Assembly: GCA_028822445.1 (NCBI GenBank)
Contig: JAPKDQ010000005.1
Location: forward strand, 122,135-186,134
Origin: Rhodospirillaceae bacterium
Lineage (GTDB): Bacteria; Pseudomonadota; Alphaproteobacteria; Rhodospirillales; Rhodospirillaceae
Reading direction: 5' to 3'
DNA: 64,000 nucleotides
The translations under genes and the position numbers were made by a program. Of the stretch, positions 47,505-57,891 are shown piece by piece; positions within the stretch are counted from its first letter, which is position 1, and each line of letters begins with the position of its first letter. The notes under the pieces were generated by a model that searched no databases, had not been told where the DNA came from, and saw only the letters and a program-made list of their open reading frames with translations.

Positions 47505-48386
47505 GTGACGAGCGATACACCGCCCCTAATTTTCAATAAAGCCACCATCGCCTCCACGGCGGTGAGCTTTGCTGTGCCCCTATTCGCAGCTCTCTTGCTC
47601 GGATGGTATGGCGCTAGCCTTCCCCTAGTTGGTATCGGGTCCTCAACTGCAATCGCATACTGGCTAGCAATTCTGATGACCACGTGGCTCGCCTTTGAAA
47701 CTGGTGGATGGGCCGCCGCCTATATTTTACGGCCGCTCAAACCACGCTTTATAGTCGTTATTATTACTGGCTGCGTCGTTGGCGGTCTCGCCGCACGCCC
47801 CTTCGTCGTTTACATCATCGGGACATTCCTTGGCGCTGCTCAAGGCACAGACCCATCGCCTGTTGCCGCACCCCAGTTTATCTGGTCTGTGGAATGGTTG
47901 ACTGGCTTTCTTCAGGAAGCTGCGGCGATCCTTTTGTTGTGGATCGGTGCGAATTTAATGATGCGCGGCCCACTTCACCTTCCGCGGTTTGGCTATGCGC
48001 CACTGCCAAGCGCCCAGCGCTATCTTCGGGACGACAGAATGGATAGTTCAGACGGTGTTCCCGATCCAGAATTCGTTAAGCGCCTAGAAGAGATTTCTCA
48101 AGACGGTGTCACAGCACTGGAAGCGGAAGACCATTACGTTCGGGTGCATTCAGAGGGCGGTTCAGAACTTATTCATTATAAATTTGCGGATGCTATTCAC
48201 GAAATGCGTGGCCAGTCCGGGCTTCAAGTCCATCGATCATTCTGGGTAAACAAGACATCCATAGTATCGATGGTAAAACGCGGGCGGTCTTACGACATTG
48301 TCTTAAAGGGCGGCAAGCGCATCCCGGTTGGGCAGACCTACAAGCAATCTGCCGCAACCGCATTCAAAGAGTTTATACAAGACTAG
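47505..48386 (+). CDS. Membrane-tethered LytTR DNA-binding regulator
   Basis: N-terminal TM segments; LytTR: DGVTALEAEDHYVRVHSEGGSELIHYKFADAIHEMRGQSGLQVHRSFWVNKTSIVSMVKRGRSYDIVLKGGKRIPVGQTY. Confidence 0.86.
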   Translation: MTSDTPPLIFNKATIASTAVSFAVPLFAALLLGWYGASLPLVGIGSSTAIAYWLAILMTTWLAFETGGWAAAYILRPLKPRFIVVIITGCVVGGLAARPFVVYIIGTFLGAAQGTDPSPVAAPQFIWSVEWLTGFLQEAAAILLLWIGANLMMRGPLHLPRFGYAPLPSAQRYLRDDRMDSSDGVPDPEFVKRLEEISQDGVTALEAEDHYVRVHSEGGSELIHYKFADAIHEMRGQSGLQVHRSFWVNKTSIVSMVKRGRSYDIVLKGGKRIPVGQTYKQSAATAFKEFIQD

Positions 48387-48399
48387 TTTCGTCCATAGC

Positions 48400-50319
48400 T
48401 TAGTCTTCAGGCAATGCGAACGCCACAATTGCGTCACCGAGATTGTCGGTCACGCGCGATGTGCCGCCGGCCGCAATCACGACGTACTGCCGGCCGTTAG
48501 CCATGTAGGTGACGGGAATTGCAGACCCCTGATGCGGCAAGCCTGCCTGCCAGAGTTCATCCCCACTCTCGATATCAATGGCGCGAATTTTATCGTCCAT
48601 TGTCGCTGCAATGAAAACCAAACCACTCCCTGTAATGATCGGGCCACCAATGTTCGGCGAGCCCCACCCAAAGGATGCTGGCACCGTAATTCCAAAGCGT
48701 TTGACCTGGCCAAGTGGAATTTGCCACTTCATTTGCCCAGAGCTCATATCGATGGCAGCCAAAGTACCCCAAGGTGTCGGTGTGCAGGGAATGCCGAGTG
48801 GAGACATGAAAATCTCGCCAATCACCGCATAAGGGGTGTCTTTCAGAGGTCGCGTTAAATAATCTACGCGCGCGACATCCCCATCAGCCTTATCGCCCTT
48901 TGCTTCGAAGCGAAGGCGTGAGGCCAAATTCTCGGCCTTTATAATCAGCGTATTAGAGCCTGGATCAAAGGCCGCACCACCCCAGTTACCGCCACCTAGT
49001 GCGGACGGAAACAACAGCGCTTCACGGAAATCCGGCGGCGTATACAAACCTTCGTAACGCATTTTGTCGAACTCAGCCTGGCACCAAGCTTTATCGAACG
49101 GCGTTAAACCGAAGAGGTCATCACGATCAATCTTCTGGCTCGCAAAAGCCACGGGTAACGTTGGCACCGGTTGAGTCGGAGAGGCTTCGTCCTCTGGAAT
49201 GTTGGTTTCATGGGTTGGCATTTCTTCAATGGGCCAAATTGGTTCGCCGGTATCCCTATCAAATACAAACAGCCACCCCATCTTGGTTTGCAGAACAGCA
49301 ACCTCTTGGGGTTCGCCATCTTTTTCAATTGTCACCAGCAAAGGGTGGCCAACTAAGTCGTAATCAAACAGGTCATGACGAACGGTCTGGAAATGCCAAG
49401 CGACACCGCCAGTTTCTGCTTCCACTGCAACGATGGCATTCGAATACGGAATGGGGAACCGGCGTCCACCGCCATAATAATCCGTAGAGGGACTGGTTGT
49501 TGGCAGGAATACAAGGTTGCGTTCTTGATCCGCACTCATAGTCGACCACACGTTAGCGGCGCCTGATTGATTACGGCGATCCTGGGGAATGGGATTGAAC
49601 TCCCACTTCAATTCGCCAGTACGCACATCCCAACCACGAACGAAACCATCGTTAGCGTCTTGTACGCCATCGTTCGACGATGTCGCTCCGACGACAACGT
49701 CACCGACGATCGCACCGGGCGATGGCATGGCGACAAAGCCTTCACCGTGCATCTCGTAATCAGCATTACTAACACGGCCTGGGTGACCAGCATCCGCGCC
49801 GAAGTCCTTACAGGCTACGCCGGTATCTGCATCAATGGCCCAAAGGTTACCTTGGAAATCACCTTTAAAAATACGCTTCTGGCAGACGGCTCCTTCTTCA
49901 GGCTCAACTGCTGCCCAATAGGCGACACCGCGACAAGTAGCGGGACGAACTTTGCCTTCTAAAAGAGGCTCACCCGTGTCCGCATCTGGCGCATATGGAT
50001 CAAACACCCAAACGTCTTCGCCCGTCGCTGGGTCGAGAGCAAAAACACGGTTAAAGGGTGTGCAGTAATACAACAGATCATTGACCTGTATCGGGACGGC
50101 CTGCAAAGAGCTCCCACCAGGATTCTTTTTGAAGTCGCCAGAGCGATGAATCCAGGCCACCTCAAGATCAGTAACGTTATCTTTCGTGATCTGGTCGAGT
50201 GGAGAGTATTGGCTACCACCGGAGTCATTCCCAAAGGCCGGCCAATCGCTCCCAGATTGGGCCTGTACCATTGATGCTGCACCGAAGAGTACACTGATCG
50301 CCAAAACAAAGAACTTCAT
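48400..50319 (-). CDS. PQQ-dependent (quinoprotein) dehydrogenase
   Basis: Signal peptide; DWPAFGNDSGGSQYSPLDQITKDNVTDLEVAWIHRSGD; repeated beta-propeller-type motifs (ALDPATGEDVWVFDP, AIDMSSGQMKWQIPLG). Start trimmed. Confidence 0.88.
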   Translation of the reverse strand: MKFFVLAISVLFGAASMVQAQSGSDWPAFGNDSGGSQYSPLDQITKDNVTDLEVAWIHRSGDFKKNPGGSSLQAVPIQVNDLLYYCTPFNRVFALDPATGEDVWVFDPYAPDADTGEPLLEGKVRPATCRGVAYWAAVEPEEGAVCQKRIFKGDFQGNLWAIDADTGVACKDFGADAGHPGRVSNADYEMHGEGFVAMPSPGAIVGDVVVGATSSNDGVQDANDGFVRGWDVRTGELKWEFNPIPQDRRNQSGAANVWSTMSADQERNLVFLPTTSPSTDYYGGGRRFPIPYSNAIVAVEAETGGVAWHFQTVRHDLFDYDLVGHPLLVTIEKDGEPQEVAVLQTKMGWLFVFDRDTGEPIWPIEEMPTHETNIPEDEASPTQPVPTLPVAFASQKIDRDDLFGLTPFDKAWCQAEFDKMRYEGLYTPPDFREALLFPSALGGGNWGGAAFDPGSNTLIIKAENLASRLRFEAKGDKADGDVARVDYLTRPLKDTPYAVIGEIFMSPLGIPCTPTPWGTLAAIDMSSGQMKWQIPLGQVKRFGITVPASFGWGSPNIGGPIITGSGLVFIAATMDDKIRAIDIESGDELWQAGLPHQGSAIPVTYMANGRQYVVIAAGGTSRVTDNLGDAIVAFALPED

Positions 50320-50526
50320 AACCAACCCCAAAAAATTCATAATCAACACCAATGACATCGCCTTAAGTTAACGCAACGTCAAACTTCACGTAAGAATAAG
50401 TGAGGAGCATGGTGCGATGAATTTTGCGCTGTAGTCCAGCCTCTAAATCACCCCTCATATACGGACCCAGGCCATGATCGGGTGGCGCTTGGTCCGGCGC
50501 GTGTGCTAACGCTCACTCAACTTTGA

Positions 50527-51792
50527 TTGTGTGGTGCCGTGTTACAACAATTTCCTCTCATTCTCTTTTTTACTCGAAACGCCCGATTCGTGGGGTTCGG
50601 GTTTTGCTTGGCGCTATTTTCCAGCTTCGGTCAAACCTTTTACGTGGCGCTCTTCAATGGTGTCTTGAATGATGAGTTAGGACTATCCAGCAGCGAACTG
50701 GGCACGCTGTACGGTGGGGCCACATTTGGCAGCGCAATCCTGCTTATGTGGATCGGCAAACTGATCGATGCGTGGGACCTCCGCACCTTTACCATATTTA
50801 CATTCGTGATTCTTGCGGCTGCCTGTTTAATGTTCGCCAATGCGACCGGGCCCCTCACGCTCATGTTGGCGATGCTAGGCTTGAGGCTCGGTGGCCAAGG
50901 ACTAATGTCGCATACGGCGCTCACCAGTATGTCACGATACTTTGAGAACGAACGCAGCTTGGCCGTCAGCATTTCTAATATGGGTTTCGCGGCGGGCGTA
51001 GCGGTATTCCCCGTGATCGGAGCCCTGGTAATAGCGACCTATGGTTGGCGCGGAATCTGGGCCGGCAGCGCCGTCGTTATTCTGTTCGTGCTGCTGCCGT
51101 GGGCCTTGTTTCTATTGAGGGGGCACGTCACCCGCCACGCCAAGTACATCGAACGCCAGAGCGCTCCGCTAGATTCTAACAGCCCACCGCGCAGTATTGG
51201 CTGGACGAGGTCTCAAGTCTTGCGCGATAAGCGTTTTTATCTGTTGCTGCCGATCATGATGTCCCTGCCCTTCGTCGCAACCGGAATTCAGTTTCATCAA
51301 ATCCTGCTGGTTGAGGAAAAAGGGTGGGTGCTGGCAACCTTTGCATCGGGGTATTTCGTCGCCGCAATTTTTAATGTCGTTGGCGGCCTCAGTGTTGGCA
51401 GCTTGGTCACTCGGCTGGGCGGAATCAATCGCATCGTGCCTTGGTTTATGACACCGCTTTGCGTCTCGATGATGCTGCTGATTAGCTTTGATACGCCAGT
51501 TATTATCTGGGTTTACATGATCACCAATGGCCTGAACGGCGGAATGTTCGGCGTTGTCAGCAACGTGCTCTGGGCTGAGCTATACGGAACCCAGAATCTG
51601 GGAGCGATCCGCTCCCTCATCACATCGACCACTATATTCGCCGCTGCACTGGCTCCCGCAGTTATGGGCTGGCTTCTCGATTCCGGTTGGACGATGCGCC
51701 TGATCGCCTCAGTTAGCCTAGTCTACACCCTCATTGCTATGGTAATCGCCGCGCGCGTAAAGATTGCTAACAAACCTCCTCCGACGCCTTGA
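50527..51792 (+). CDS. MFS transporter
   Basis: About 12 TM helices; GLRLGGQGLMSHTALTSMSRYFENERSLAVSISNMGFAAGVAVFPVIGA. Exact start uncertain. Confidence 0.83.
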   Translation: MCGAVLQQFPLILFFTRNARFVGFGFCLALFSSFGQTFYVALFNGVLNDELGLSSSELGTLYGGATFGSAILLMWIGKLIDAWDLRTFTIFTFVILAAACLMFANATGPLTLMLAMLGLRLGGQGLMSHTALTSMSRYFENERSLAVSISNMGFAAGVAVFPVIGALVIATYGWRGIWAGSAVVILFVLLPWALFLLRGHVTRHAKYIERQSAPLDSNSPPRSIGWTRSQVLRDKRFYLLLPIMMSLPFVATGIQFHQILLVEEKGWVLATFASGYFVAAIFNVVGGLSVGSLVTRLGGINRIVPWFMTPLCVSMMLLISFDTPVIIWVYMITNGLNGGMFGVVSNVLWAELYGTQNLGAIRSLITSTTIFAAALAPAVMGWLLDSGWTMRLIASVSLVYTLIAMVIAARVKIANKPPPTP

Positions 51793-51903
51793 ATCGCCCA
51801 CTGCTCGGGCATGTTCTTAACTCCTACTAAGAAAGCGTGATACAGCGCTATACAATAGATACTTAAAGCTAATCAAAAGTCAGTCTGCAAGGATGCCCTA
51901 CTC

Positions 51904-53937
51904 ATGCTAATGTTAACCCAAGCCGCCTGGTCCCCAAACGATGCCGCAGCCCTTGAGGCGCTCGCCGCCGCGGGATCACGCGAAGCTATTCGACAGTCCG
52001 ATAGCGGTCAGCTAGACGCACTTTTGCTTTTGCCGCATGCACCAATGGGTACGGCAGGCGCTCTGTCTGAAATAGAAACCATGGACATCGTGATATCAGC
52101 CGCGTCTTCGAGCGGCCTTCATCTCGCGGGATCAGCAGTGATGAAAGCTGAAGGAGCAGAGGCTCCTCAAACCATCGGCTTTGTAGTTGCGCCCAGCGGC
52201 GACATCTTGCTCCGTACTTTAAAAGTATCTCCTGACTTGATTGAGGGATTCACAGACACAACATCAGCCATGGGGCTAGCGGCAGACTTCCCAGTGGCGG
52301 CTCTTCCCTTTGCGAAAGTCGGAATGCTATGCGGAGAAGATATTCACTTCCCGCAATACGGACGCGCCCTCGCCTTCCATGGCGCAGAAATCATCCTTAA
52401 CCCCTGCGTCGAAAGGTCGGATCAACAGTTTGATCACCGCGTCATGTCGCGTTTCGGGCGGGCCAGTGAAAACGTAGTCTACGTGGCCGTCGCAAGCCCA
52501 GCTGCGATGGACGATAGCGGCGTGACCGTTAAGTTGCCGTCTGCAACTGCGCTCTACCCCTGGGAACGGGAGGCGACCGCCGTGCGCGGTGACGAAACCT
52601 TCGTGATTCCAGATATCGACATGCAATTACTGCGCCGCCGCCGGATTATGCCTCAAGGCAGTTTTCCGGCCATCGTGCGCGCCGACGTATACGGGCGCGG
52701 CTACGCCAAAGCCAAGGCGGAAGGAACTGTGCCCGCCGTCCCGACCACGCGAGATGGCTGGCTCAAGGAAGCAGAGCGGCGTCTGGCCTCAGAAGCAGAA
52801 GCACGTGGCCCAAAACACGCCAACCCAGAACATCAATATGATTGCATGTTGGTTCAAACCGTCGCCCGATTAATTCCGATTGGCGGCAACGTGGACCCAC
52901 GCGAAATTATTCGTAAAAATCTAGACGAGCATCTCTCTAGCGCAGGCAGTCGACTACACGTACCGACCATGCGTCTCTGCGTCTTTCCTGAATTTTGGCT
53001 CACTGGGCCCGGTGGAATTGGTGGCGTCCAACGAACGGTGCAGAACCTTGAGCGTATGGCTATCAGTGAGGGGGACGAAGTCTTTGATACCATCGGTAAG
53101 TTCGCGCAGGACTACAACGTCTACGTCGCATTCCAAAATTTTGAGGTGCATCCGAAGTTGCCAGGACGCGTTTTCAACTCCGCCTTTCTAATCGATGACC
53201 AGGGCAACCACGTCCACACCTATCGCAAAAACCAATGTGCGGATGTGTGGGGACTCCTGCCCGATACAACACCGGGCTCTATCTTAGATGAGTATCTTGA
53301 TTTGTTCGGATACGACGCCTTGTTCCCCGTGGCCGACACCCCCATTGGCAAGCTTGCGAATATGGTCTGTTTCGACAACATGAGCCCCGAAGTGGCTGGT
53401 GCACTGAGACGCCAAGGGGCGGAAGTGATCCTGCACTCGACGTCAGAGCCCCATGGTGGCGAAGGTCGTCGCGCATGGGATAACGCACGTCGCACCCGCG
53501 CCATGGAAAACTGCGCATACATGCTATCGGCCATGGATGGTGGCGAATACAAATCGCATGACTCTGAACACATGACGTTCTTCCGTCGCGGACACACGCG
53601 CTTGGTTAATTTTGACGGCAGCCTTCAAGGTACGGTTGACGGACCAGGGCCAGTTCTTCTGCGGGCTCACATCGACCTCGGCGCCTTGCGTCGCGCCCGC
53701 GCGAATCCCAGGACCAACTTCCAACTCTGGAATGATCCATCGGTCTACGCCGACCATTACTCAGCGGATATGGGCTTCCCCAGCAACATGTGGGCGGGTG
53801 ACCCATACGACAACCCTTACATCGGAGCCCAAGCAATGATCGACCGCATCGAGAGTTACATGGAGCAAGGCATATACACGCCGCCTACGTCTCAGCTGAG
53901 TACAGAAACGAAGAGCCGCACCTCCGACGTGATGTAA
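51904..53937 (+). CDS. Carbon-nitrogen hydrolase (nitrilase superfamily), tandem duplicated domains
   Basis: Second half: CVFPEFWLTGP, HTYRKNQ, NMVCFDNMSPE (E-K-C triad). First half: LLLLPHAP, LRTLKVS, GMLCGEDIHFP (Glu position is His). Confidence 0.8.
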   Translation: MLMLTQAAWSPNDAAALEALAAAGSREAIRQSDSGQLDALLLLPHAPMGTAGALSEIETMDIVISAASSSGLHLAGSAVMKAEGAEAPQTIGFVVAPSGDILLRTLKVSPDLIEGFTDTTSAMGLAADFPVAALPFAKVGMLCGEDIHFPQYGRALAFHGAEIILNPCVERSDQQFDHRVMSRFGRASENVVYVAVASPAAMDDSGVTVKLPSATALYPWEREATAVRGDETFVIPDIDMQLLRRRRIMPQGSFPAIVRADVYGRGYAKAKAEGTVPAVPTTRDGWLKEAERRLASEAEARGPKHANPEHQYDCMLVQTVARLIPIGGNVDPREIIRKNLDEHLSSAGSRLHVPTMRLCVFPEFWLTGPGGIGGVQRTVQNLERMAISEGDEVFDTIGKFAQDYNVYVAFQNFEVHPKLPGRVFNSAFLIDDQGNHVHTYRKNQCADVWGLLPDTTPGSILDEYLDLFGYDALFPVADTPIGKLANMVCFDNMSPEVAGALRRQGAEVILHSTSEPHGGEGRRAWDNARRTRAMENCAYMLSAMDGGEYKSHDSEHMTFFRRGHTRLVNFDGSLQGTVDGPGPVLLRAHIDLGALRRARANPRTNFQLWNDPSVYADHYSADMGFPSNMWAGDPYDNPYIGAQAMIDRIESYMEQGIYTPPTSQLSTETKSRTSDVM

Positions 53938-54043
53938 CATAAACCCAGTTCGCTGGTTTGGTGGGCCGGACACCGCTGATGACTACCGTGGCCGAACAAG
54001 ATAAACTTGTCTCTTCGCCTAACAACGTATTATTGGGGGCTCA

Positions 54044-56338
54044 GTGACAAAAATCGGTGATGCTGTTCCACGCTACGAAGACGCGCGCCTCCTCACCGGC
54101 CAAGGTTCTTACACTGACGACAAAACTGACGCATTAGATGCCTGTTTGATCGTCGTCCGCTCTCCAGTTGCCGCGGCCAATTTAACCTCCATAGATGTTG
54201 ACGAGGCGAAGAACGCACCTGGCGTTTTAGGTGTATTTACGCGAAAAGACTTAGATGCCGATGGCATCGGCACCTTCACCACGGCGTTTCCGTTCAAGCG
54301 TCCTGACGGCCAAGACATGCACCGCCCCTCTTTTGGATTATTAGCCAAGGAAGTGGTGCGCTACGTCGGTGATCCGGTTGTAGCCGTTGTAGCCAAAACC
54401 AGGTCTCAGGCAGAAGATGCCGCAGAGTTGGTTATCATTAATTACGACGACGAAGGTGCCGTTACGAATGGCAAGGCCGCCCTTGCCGATCAAGCACCAC
54501 AGGTCTGGCCCGAAGTCCCGGGCAATATCGCCTTCGTTGTTGAGCGGGGTGATAAAACAGAGACAGACGTCGCGTTCTCAACAGCTGCTCATGTTACGGC
54601 CTTGGAACTGCGGATCAGCCGCGTCACTGCAAACGCAATTGAGCCAAGGGCTGCTATCGGCAGCTTTTCTCAAGAAAGCGGTCGTTACTCACTCAGAACC
54701 GGCACACAAACGCCGCATCGCATGCGCGATACACTCGCCAAGGACATTCTGAATGTTCCTTCAAATCTGGTTCATGTCGTATCGCCAGATATTGGGGGTG
54801 CATTTGGCATGAAAAATAATCCGTTCCCAGAATATGGGCTGGTGTTGTGGGCTGCCAAAAAACTTGGGTGCCAAGTTTCATGGCGCGCCAGTCGCATTGA
54901 AAGCATGCAGTCAGACTTCCAAGGCCGCGACAACCATGTTCACGCCGAATTGGCAATGGATGCGAATGGCATCTTTGTCGCCCTCCGTGCTCGGACCATC
55001 GGCAATCTTGGCGCTTACTTAGGCCCCCTGACCCCACACCCGCCTACCGCAAATGTGGGCGGCATGATTGGGCCCTACGCCATTCAGGCAGCACACGTAG
55101 AAATCACGGGCGCGCATACCCACACACCACCGACAGCGCCCTATCGTGGCGCGGGCCGGCCAGAAGCTACCTACGTTATTGAACGCTTAGTTGACGCAGC
55201 AGCCGTGCAGCTAGGCATCGACCCCGTCGACCTCAGACGACGCAATATGCTCACCCCGGAACAGCTACCCCACACCACGCCGCTTGGCATGGTATATGAC
55301 TGTGGTGACTTTCCAGCGCTGCTCGCCAAAACTATTCAATCAGCAGACTGGGATGGCTTTGCGATGCGGCGTGAGGGAAGCGAAGCACGAGGACTACTCC
55401 GTGGCCGTGGTCTCGCCTATTCCATCGAGATTGCAGGAGGCCCGCAAGGCAATCACAGCCCTGAGGTGGCCGACATAAGATTCGACGCTGATGGCGCTGT
55501 CACGGTCCGCATAGGATCTAAGGAAATGGGCACCGGGCACGGCACGGCATACCGCCAAATCCTCGGCGATCAACTTGGTTTAGACCCAGAACGAGTTCGA
55601 GTCCTCGATGGGGACACTGATATCATTACGCAAGGAACAGGGTCTTTCGGGTCTCGCACCATGATTGCGGCTGGCACTGCGGTAACACGTGCTGGTGAGG
55701 TTATCATCAAGGTAGGCAAGTCGATTGCAGCTGATGCCTTAGAAGCCGCCGAGATTGATATCGAATTTTCTCGCGGGGCCTTTAGGATCGTGGGAACAGA
55801 TCGACAAATTACCTTGCATGACCTGGCCGGAACCGCTGGCGATAAATTAAACACCAGGGTGTCTGAAAAAGCAGAGGGACCGACGTATCCAAACGGGTGC
55901 CATGTCTGTGAAGTCGAAATTGACCCAGAGACAGGAGTGACGACACTCGCCCGCTATGTTGTGGTTGACGATGTCGGTACAGTCATCAATCCCATGATTG
56001 TGAAAGGGCAACTCCACGGCGGCATCGCCCAAGGTGCCGGCCAAGCATTAATGGAACAAATCGTCTTTGATTCTAATGGTCAGCTCATCACCGGCAGCTT
56101 GCTAGATTACTGCTTGCCTAGGGCCGACGACATGCCAAACTTTGATATTGAGACCTATCCGATCCCTACGACGCTCAACCCATTGGGTGTTAAAGGGGCC
56201 GGTGAAGCTGGCACTGTTGGCGCATTGCCAGCGGTTATCATCGCCGCGCTCAATGCTCTGCGGCCACTCGGGGTTAAAGATATAGACATGCCGCTCACAT
56301 CTGAGCGCGTATGGCGCACCATTCAGGAGTCAAATTAA
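54044..56338 (+). CDS. Xanthine dehydrogenase / CoxL-like molybdopterin-binding large subunit
   Basis: DIGGAFGMKNNPFPEYGLVLWAAKKLG; APYRGAGRPEATYVIERLVDAAAVQLGIDPVDLRRRNM; GVKGAGEAGTVGALPAVIIAALNAL. GTG start. Confidence 0.9.
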   Translation: MTKIGDAVPRYEDARLLTGQGSYTDDKTDALDACLIVVRSPVAAANLTSIDVDEAKNAPGVLGVFTRKDLDADGIGTFTTAFPFKRPDGQDMHRPSFGLLAKEVVRYVGDPVVAVVAKTRSQAEDAAELVIINYDDEGAVTNGKAALADQAPQVWPEVPGNIAFVVERGDKTETDVAFSTAAHVTALELRISRVTANAIEPRAAIGSFSQESGRYSLRTGTQTPHRMRDTLAKDILNVPSNLVHVVSPDIGGAFGMKNNPFPEYGLVLWAAKKLGCQVSWRASRIESMQSDFQGRDNHVHAELAMDANGIFVALRARTIGNLGAYLGPLTPHPPTANVGGMIGPYAIQAAHVEITGAHTHTPPTAPYRGAGRPEATYVIERLVDAAAVQLGIDPVDLRRRNMLTPEQLPHTTPLGMVYDCGDFPALLAKTIQSADWDGFAMRREGSEARGLLRGRGLAYSIEIAGGPQGNHSPEVADIRFDADGAVTVRIGSKEMGTGHGTAYRQILGDQLGLDPERVRVLDGDTDIITQGTGSFGSRTMIAAGTAVTRAGEVIIKVGKSIAADALEAAEIDIEFSRGAFRIVGTDRQITLHDLAGTAGDKLNTRVSEKAEGPTYPNGCHVCEVEIDPETGVTTLARYVVVDDVGTVINPMIVKGQLHGGIAQGAGQALMEQIVFDSNGQLITGSLLDYCLPRADDMPNFDIETYPIPTTLNPLGVKGAGEAGTVGALPAVIIAALNALRPLGVKDIDMPLTSERVWRTIQESN

Positions 56339-57891
56339 TGACGAAATATTCAAGCCCAAAACTCTCTCGCCGAAGAGCTATCTTATCCGGCGCGGCCGCT
56401 ACAGCATTAAGTATGCGAGACACCAAGGCTATAGCCTCAAACGATATTAACGGAATTTCGTTTACAGTTGCCGCCCTTGGAAGAGCCTTAAGGAAGAAAG
56501 ACCTCACTTCCGAATCAATCGCGGAAGCCATAATTTTCCGATCGGAGGTTCTGGCAAGCCTAGGCACATTCACCAGTCTAAACGCAGAACAATTAATCTC
56601 AGATGCACAGCAAGCGGATGTGCTTCTTAGGCAAGGACAAGACCTCGGGCCCTTACATGGTATTCCGGTCGCCTTGAAAGACAACATAGACGCCACTGGG
56701 CATGCCACGACGGGCGGCACACCTGCTCTTCGGAACAATTTTCCAAAAACCAACGCGCCCGTGACACAGCGTTTACTTAATGCTGGCGCTATCATTGCCG
56801 GAAAAGTGAACATGCACGAGCTTGCAGGTGGTGGCACAACCAATAATCCGTCGTATCTGAGAACACGGAATCCCTATGCACCGGACCATAGTCCCGGTGG
56901 TTCGAGTGGCGGGTCAGCTGTTGCTGTATCGGCTCGGATTGTTCCCGCTGCTCTTGGAACTGACACAGCAGGGTCGGTGTGCAATCCGGCCGCATACTGT
57001 GGCGTCACGGGGTTTCGACCCACGCTAGACCGCTACCCCAGCGCCGGAATTGTACCGTTGTCCCTAACGCGGGATACCGCTGGGCCACTGGCCCACACCG
57101 TAGACGATATTATTACACTGGATGCGGTGTTGGCCGCGGACGGGGCACCCGTTCAAGCCACCAATTTAAAGGGGGTGCGTATTGGCATCCCTAAAATTCC
57201 GTTCCTAGATAACACCACGCCTGACATTCAAAGCATGATGGCGGACGTTGAGAGCCTATTGCGCGAGGCTGGCGCAACGTTGGTTGAAGCCGAAATCCCC
57301 AACCTCGTCGATTTTGTGACCGAGACAAGCTTGATCACGCTCGGCGGACGCATCCGGAAAGACCTAACGGCCTACCTTACAGCAGGCGGCTCACCAGTGA
57401 CCTTCGACGAACTTGCTGAACAGATTGCCGATCCGTTTGTAAAGCTCTGGATGACCCCGTTCCTTAATCCGACTACCGAGATTTTGAACGAAGAATCCAG
57501 GGTCGCACGTGATGTTATTCCGGCATTGCGACACACCTACACCTCATTCCTAAAAGACAATGCACTCGATGCAATTTTGTTTCCGACCACCCCCACACCA
57601 GCTGGAATTGAAGTGCCGGGCACCGAAGACCTTATCTTAGATGGTGTGCGCATACCTGGTGGCATTTGGCTCAACATCCAGAACACTGGGCCCTCAACAT
57701 TATGGGGCGGACCCGGCATTTCACTGCCCGCCGGACTATCGGCCAGTGGTTTACCGATGGGCGTCGAACTGAACGGTGCGATCAAAGCTGATAAAGCACT
57801 ACTCGGCCTGGCGTCGGCGATAGAAAAGCTGCTTCCCGTTACAATGCCGCCAATCCAACCGCTATCATTTTCTGAAGGAAGGCCAACATGA
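56338..57891 (+). CDS. Amidase signature family protein, Tat-like signal
   Basis: SRRRAILSGAAATALS; GIPVALKDNIDATG; DHSPGGSSGGSAVAVSARIVPAALGTDTAGSVCNPAAYCGVTGFRPT. Start overlaps the previous stop (TAATG). Confidence 0.9.
   Translation: MTKYSSPKLSRRRAILSGAAATALSMRDTKAIASNDINGISFTVAALGRALRKKDLTSESIAEAIIFRSEVLASLGTFTSLNAEQLISDAQQADVLLRQGQDLGPLHGIPVALKDNIDATGHATTGGTPALRNNFPKTNAPVTQRLLNAGAIIAGKVNMHELAGGGTTNNPSYLRTRNPYAPDHSPGGSSGGSAVAVSARIVPAALGTDTAGSVCNPAAYCGVTGFRPTLDRYPSAGIVPLSLTRDTAGPLAHTVDDIITLDAVLAADGAPVQATNLKGVRIGIPKIPFLDNTTPDIQSMMADVESLLREAGATLVEAEIPNLVDFVTETSLITLGGRIRKDLTAYLTAGGSPVTFDELAEQIADPFVKLWMTPFLNPTTEILNEESRVARDVIPALRHTYTSFLKDNALDAILFPTTPTPAGIEVPGTEDLILDGVRIPGGIWLNIQNTGPSTLWGGPGISLPAGLSASGLPMGVELNGAIKADKALLGLASAIEKLLPVTMPPIQPLSFSEGRPT

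Noticed and set aside
48328-48858. 176-aa plus-strand ORF overlapping the LytTR and PQQ genes
   Set aside because: Cys/His/Arg-rich composition and overlap with two convincing genes indicate a spurious frame.
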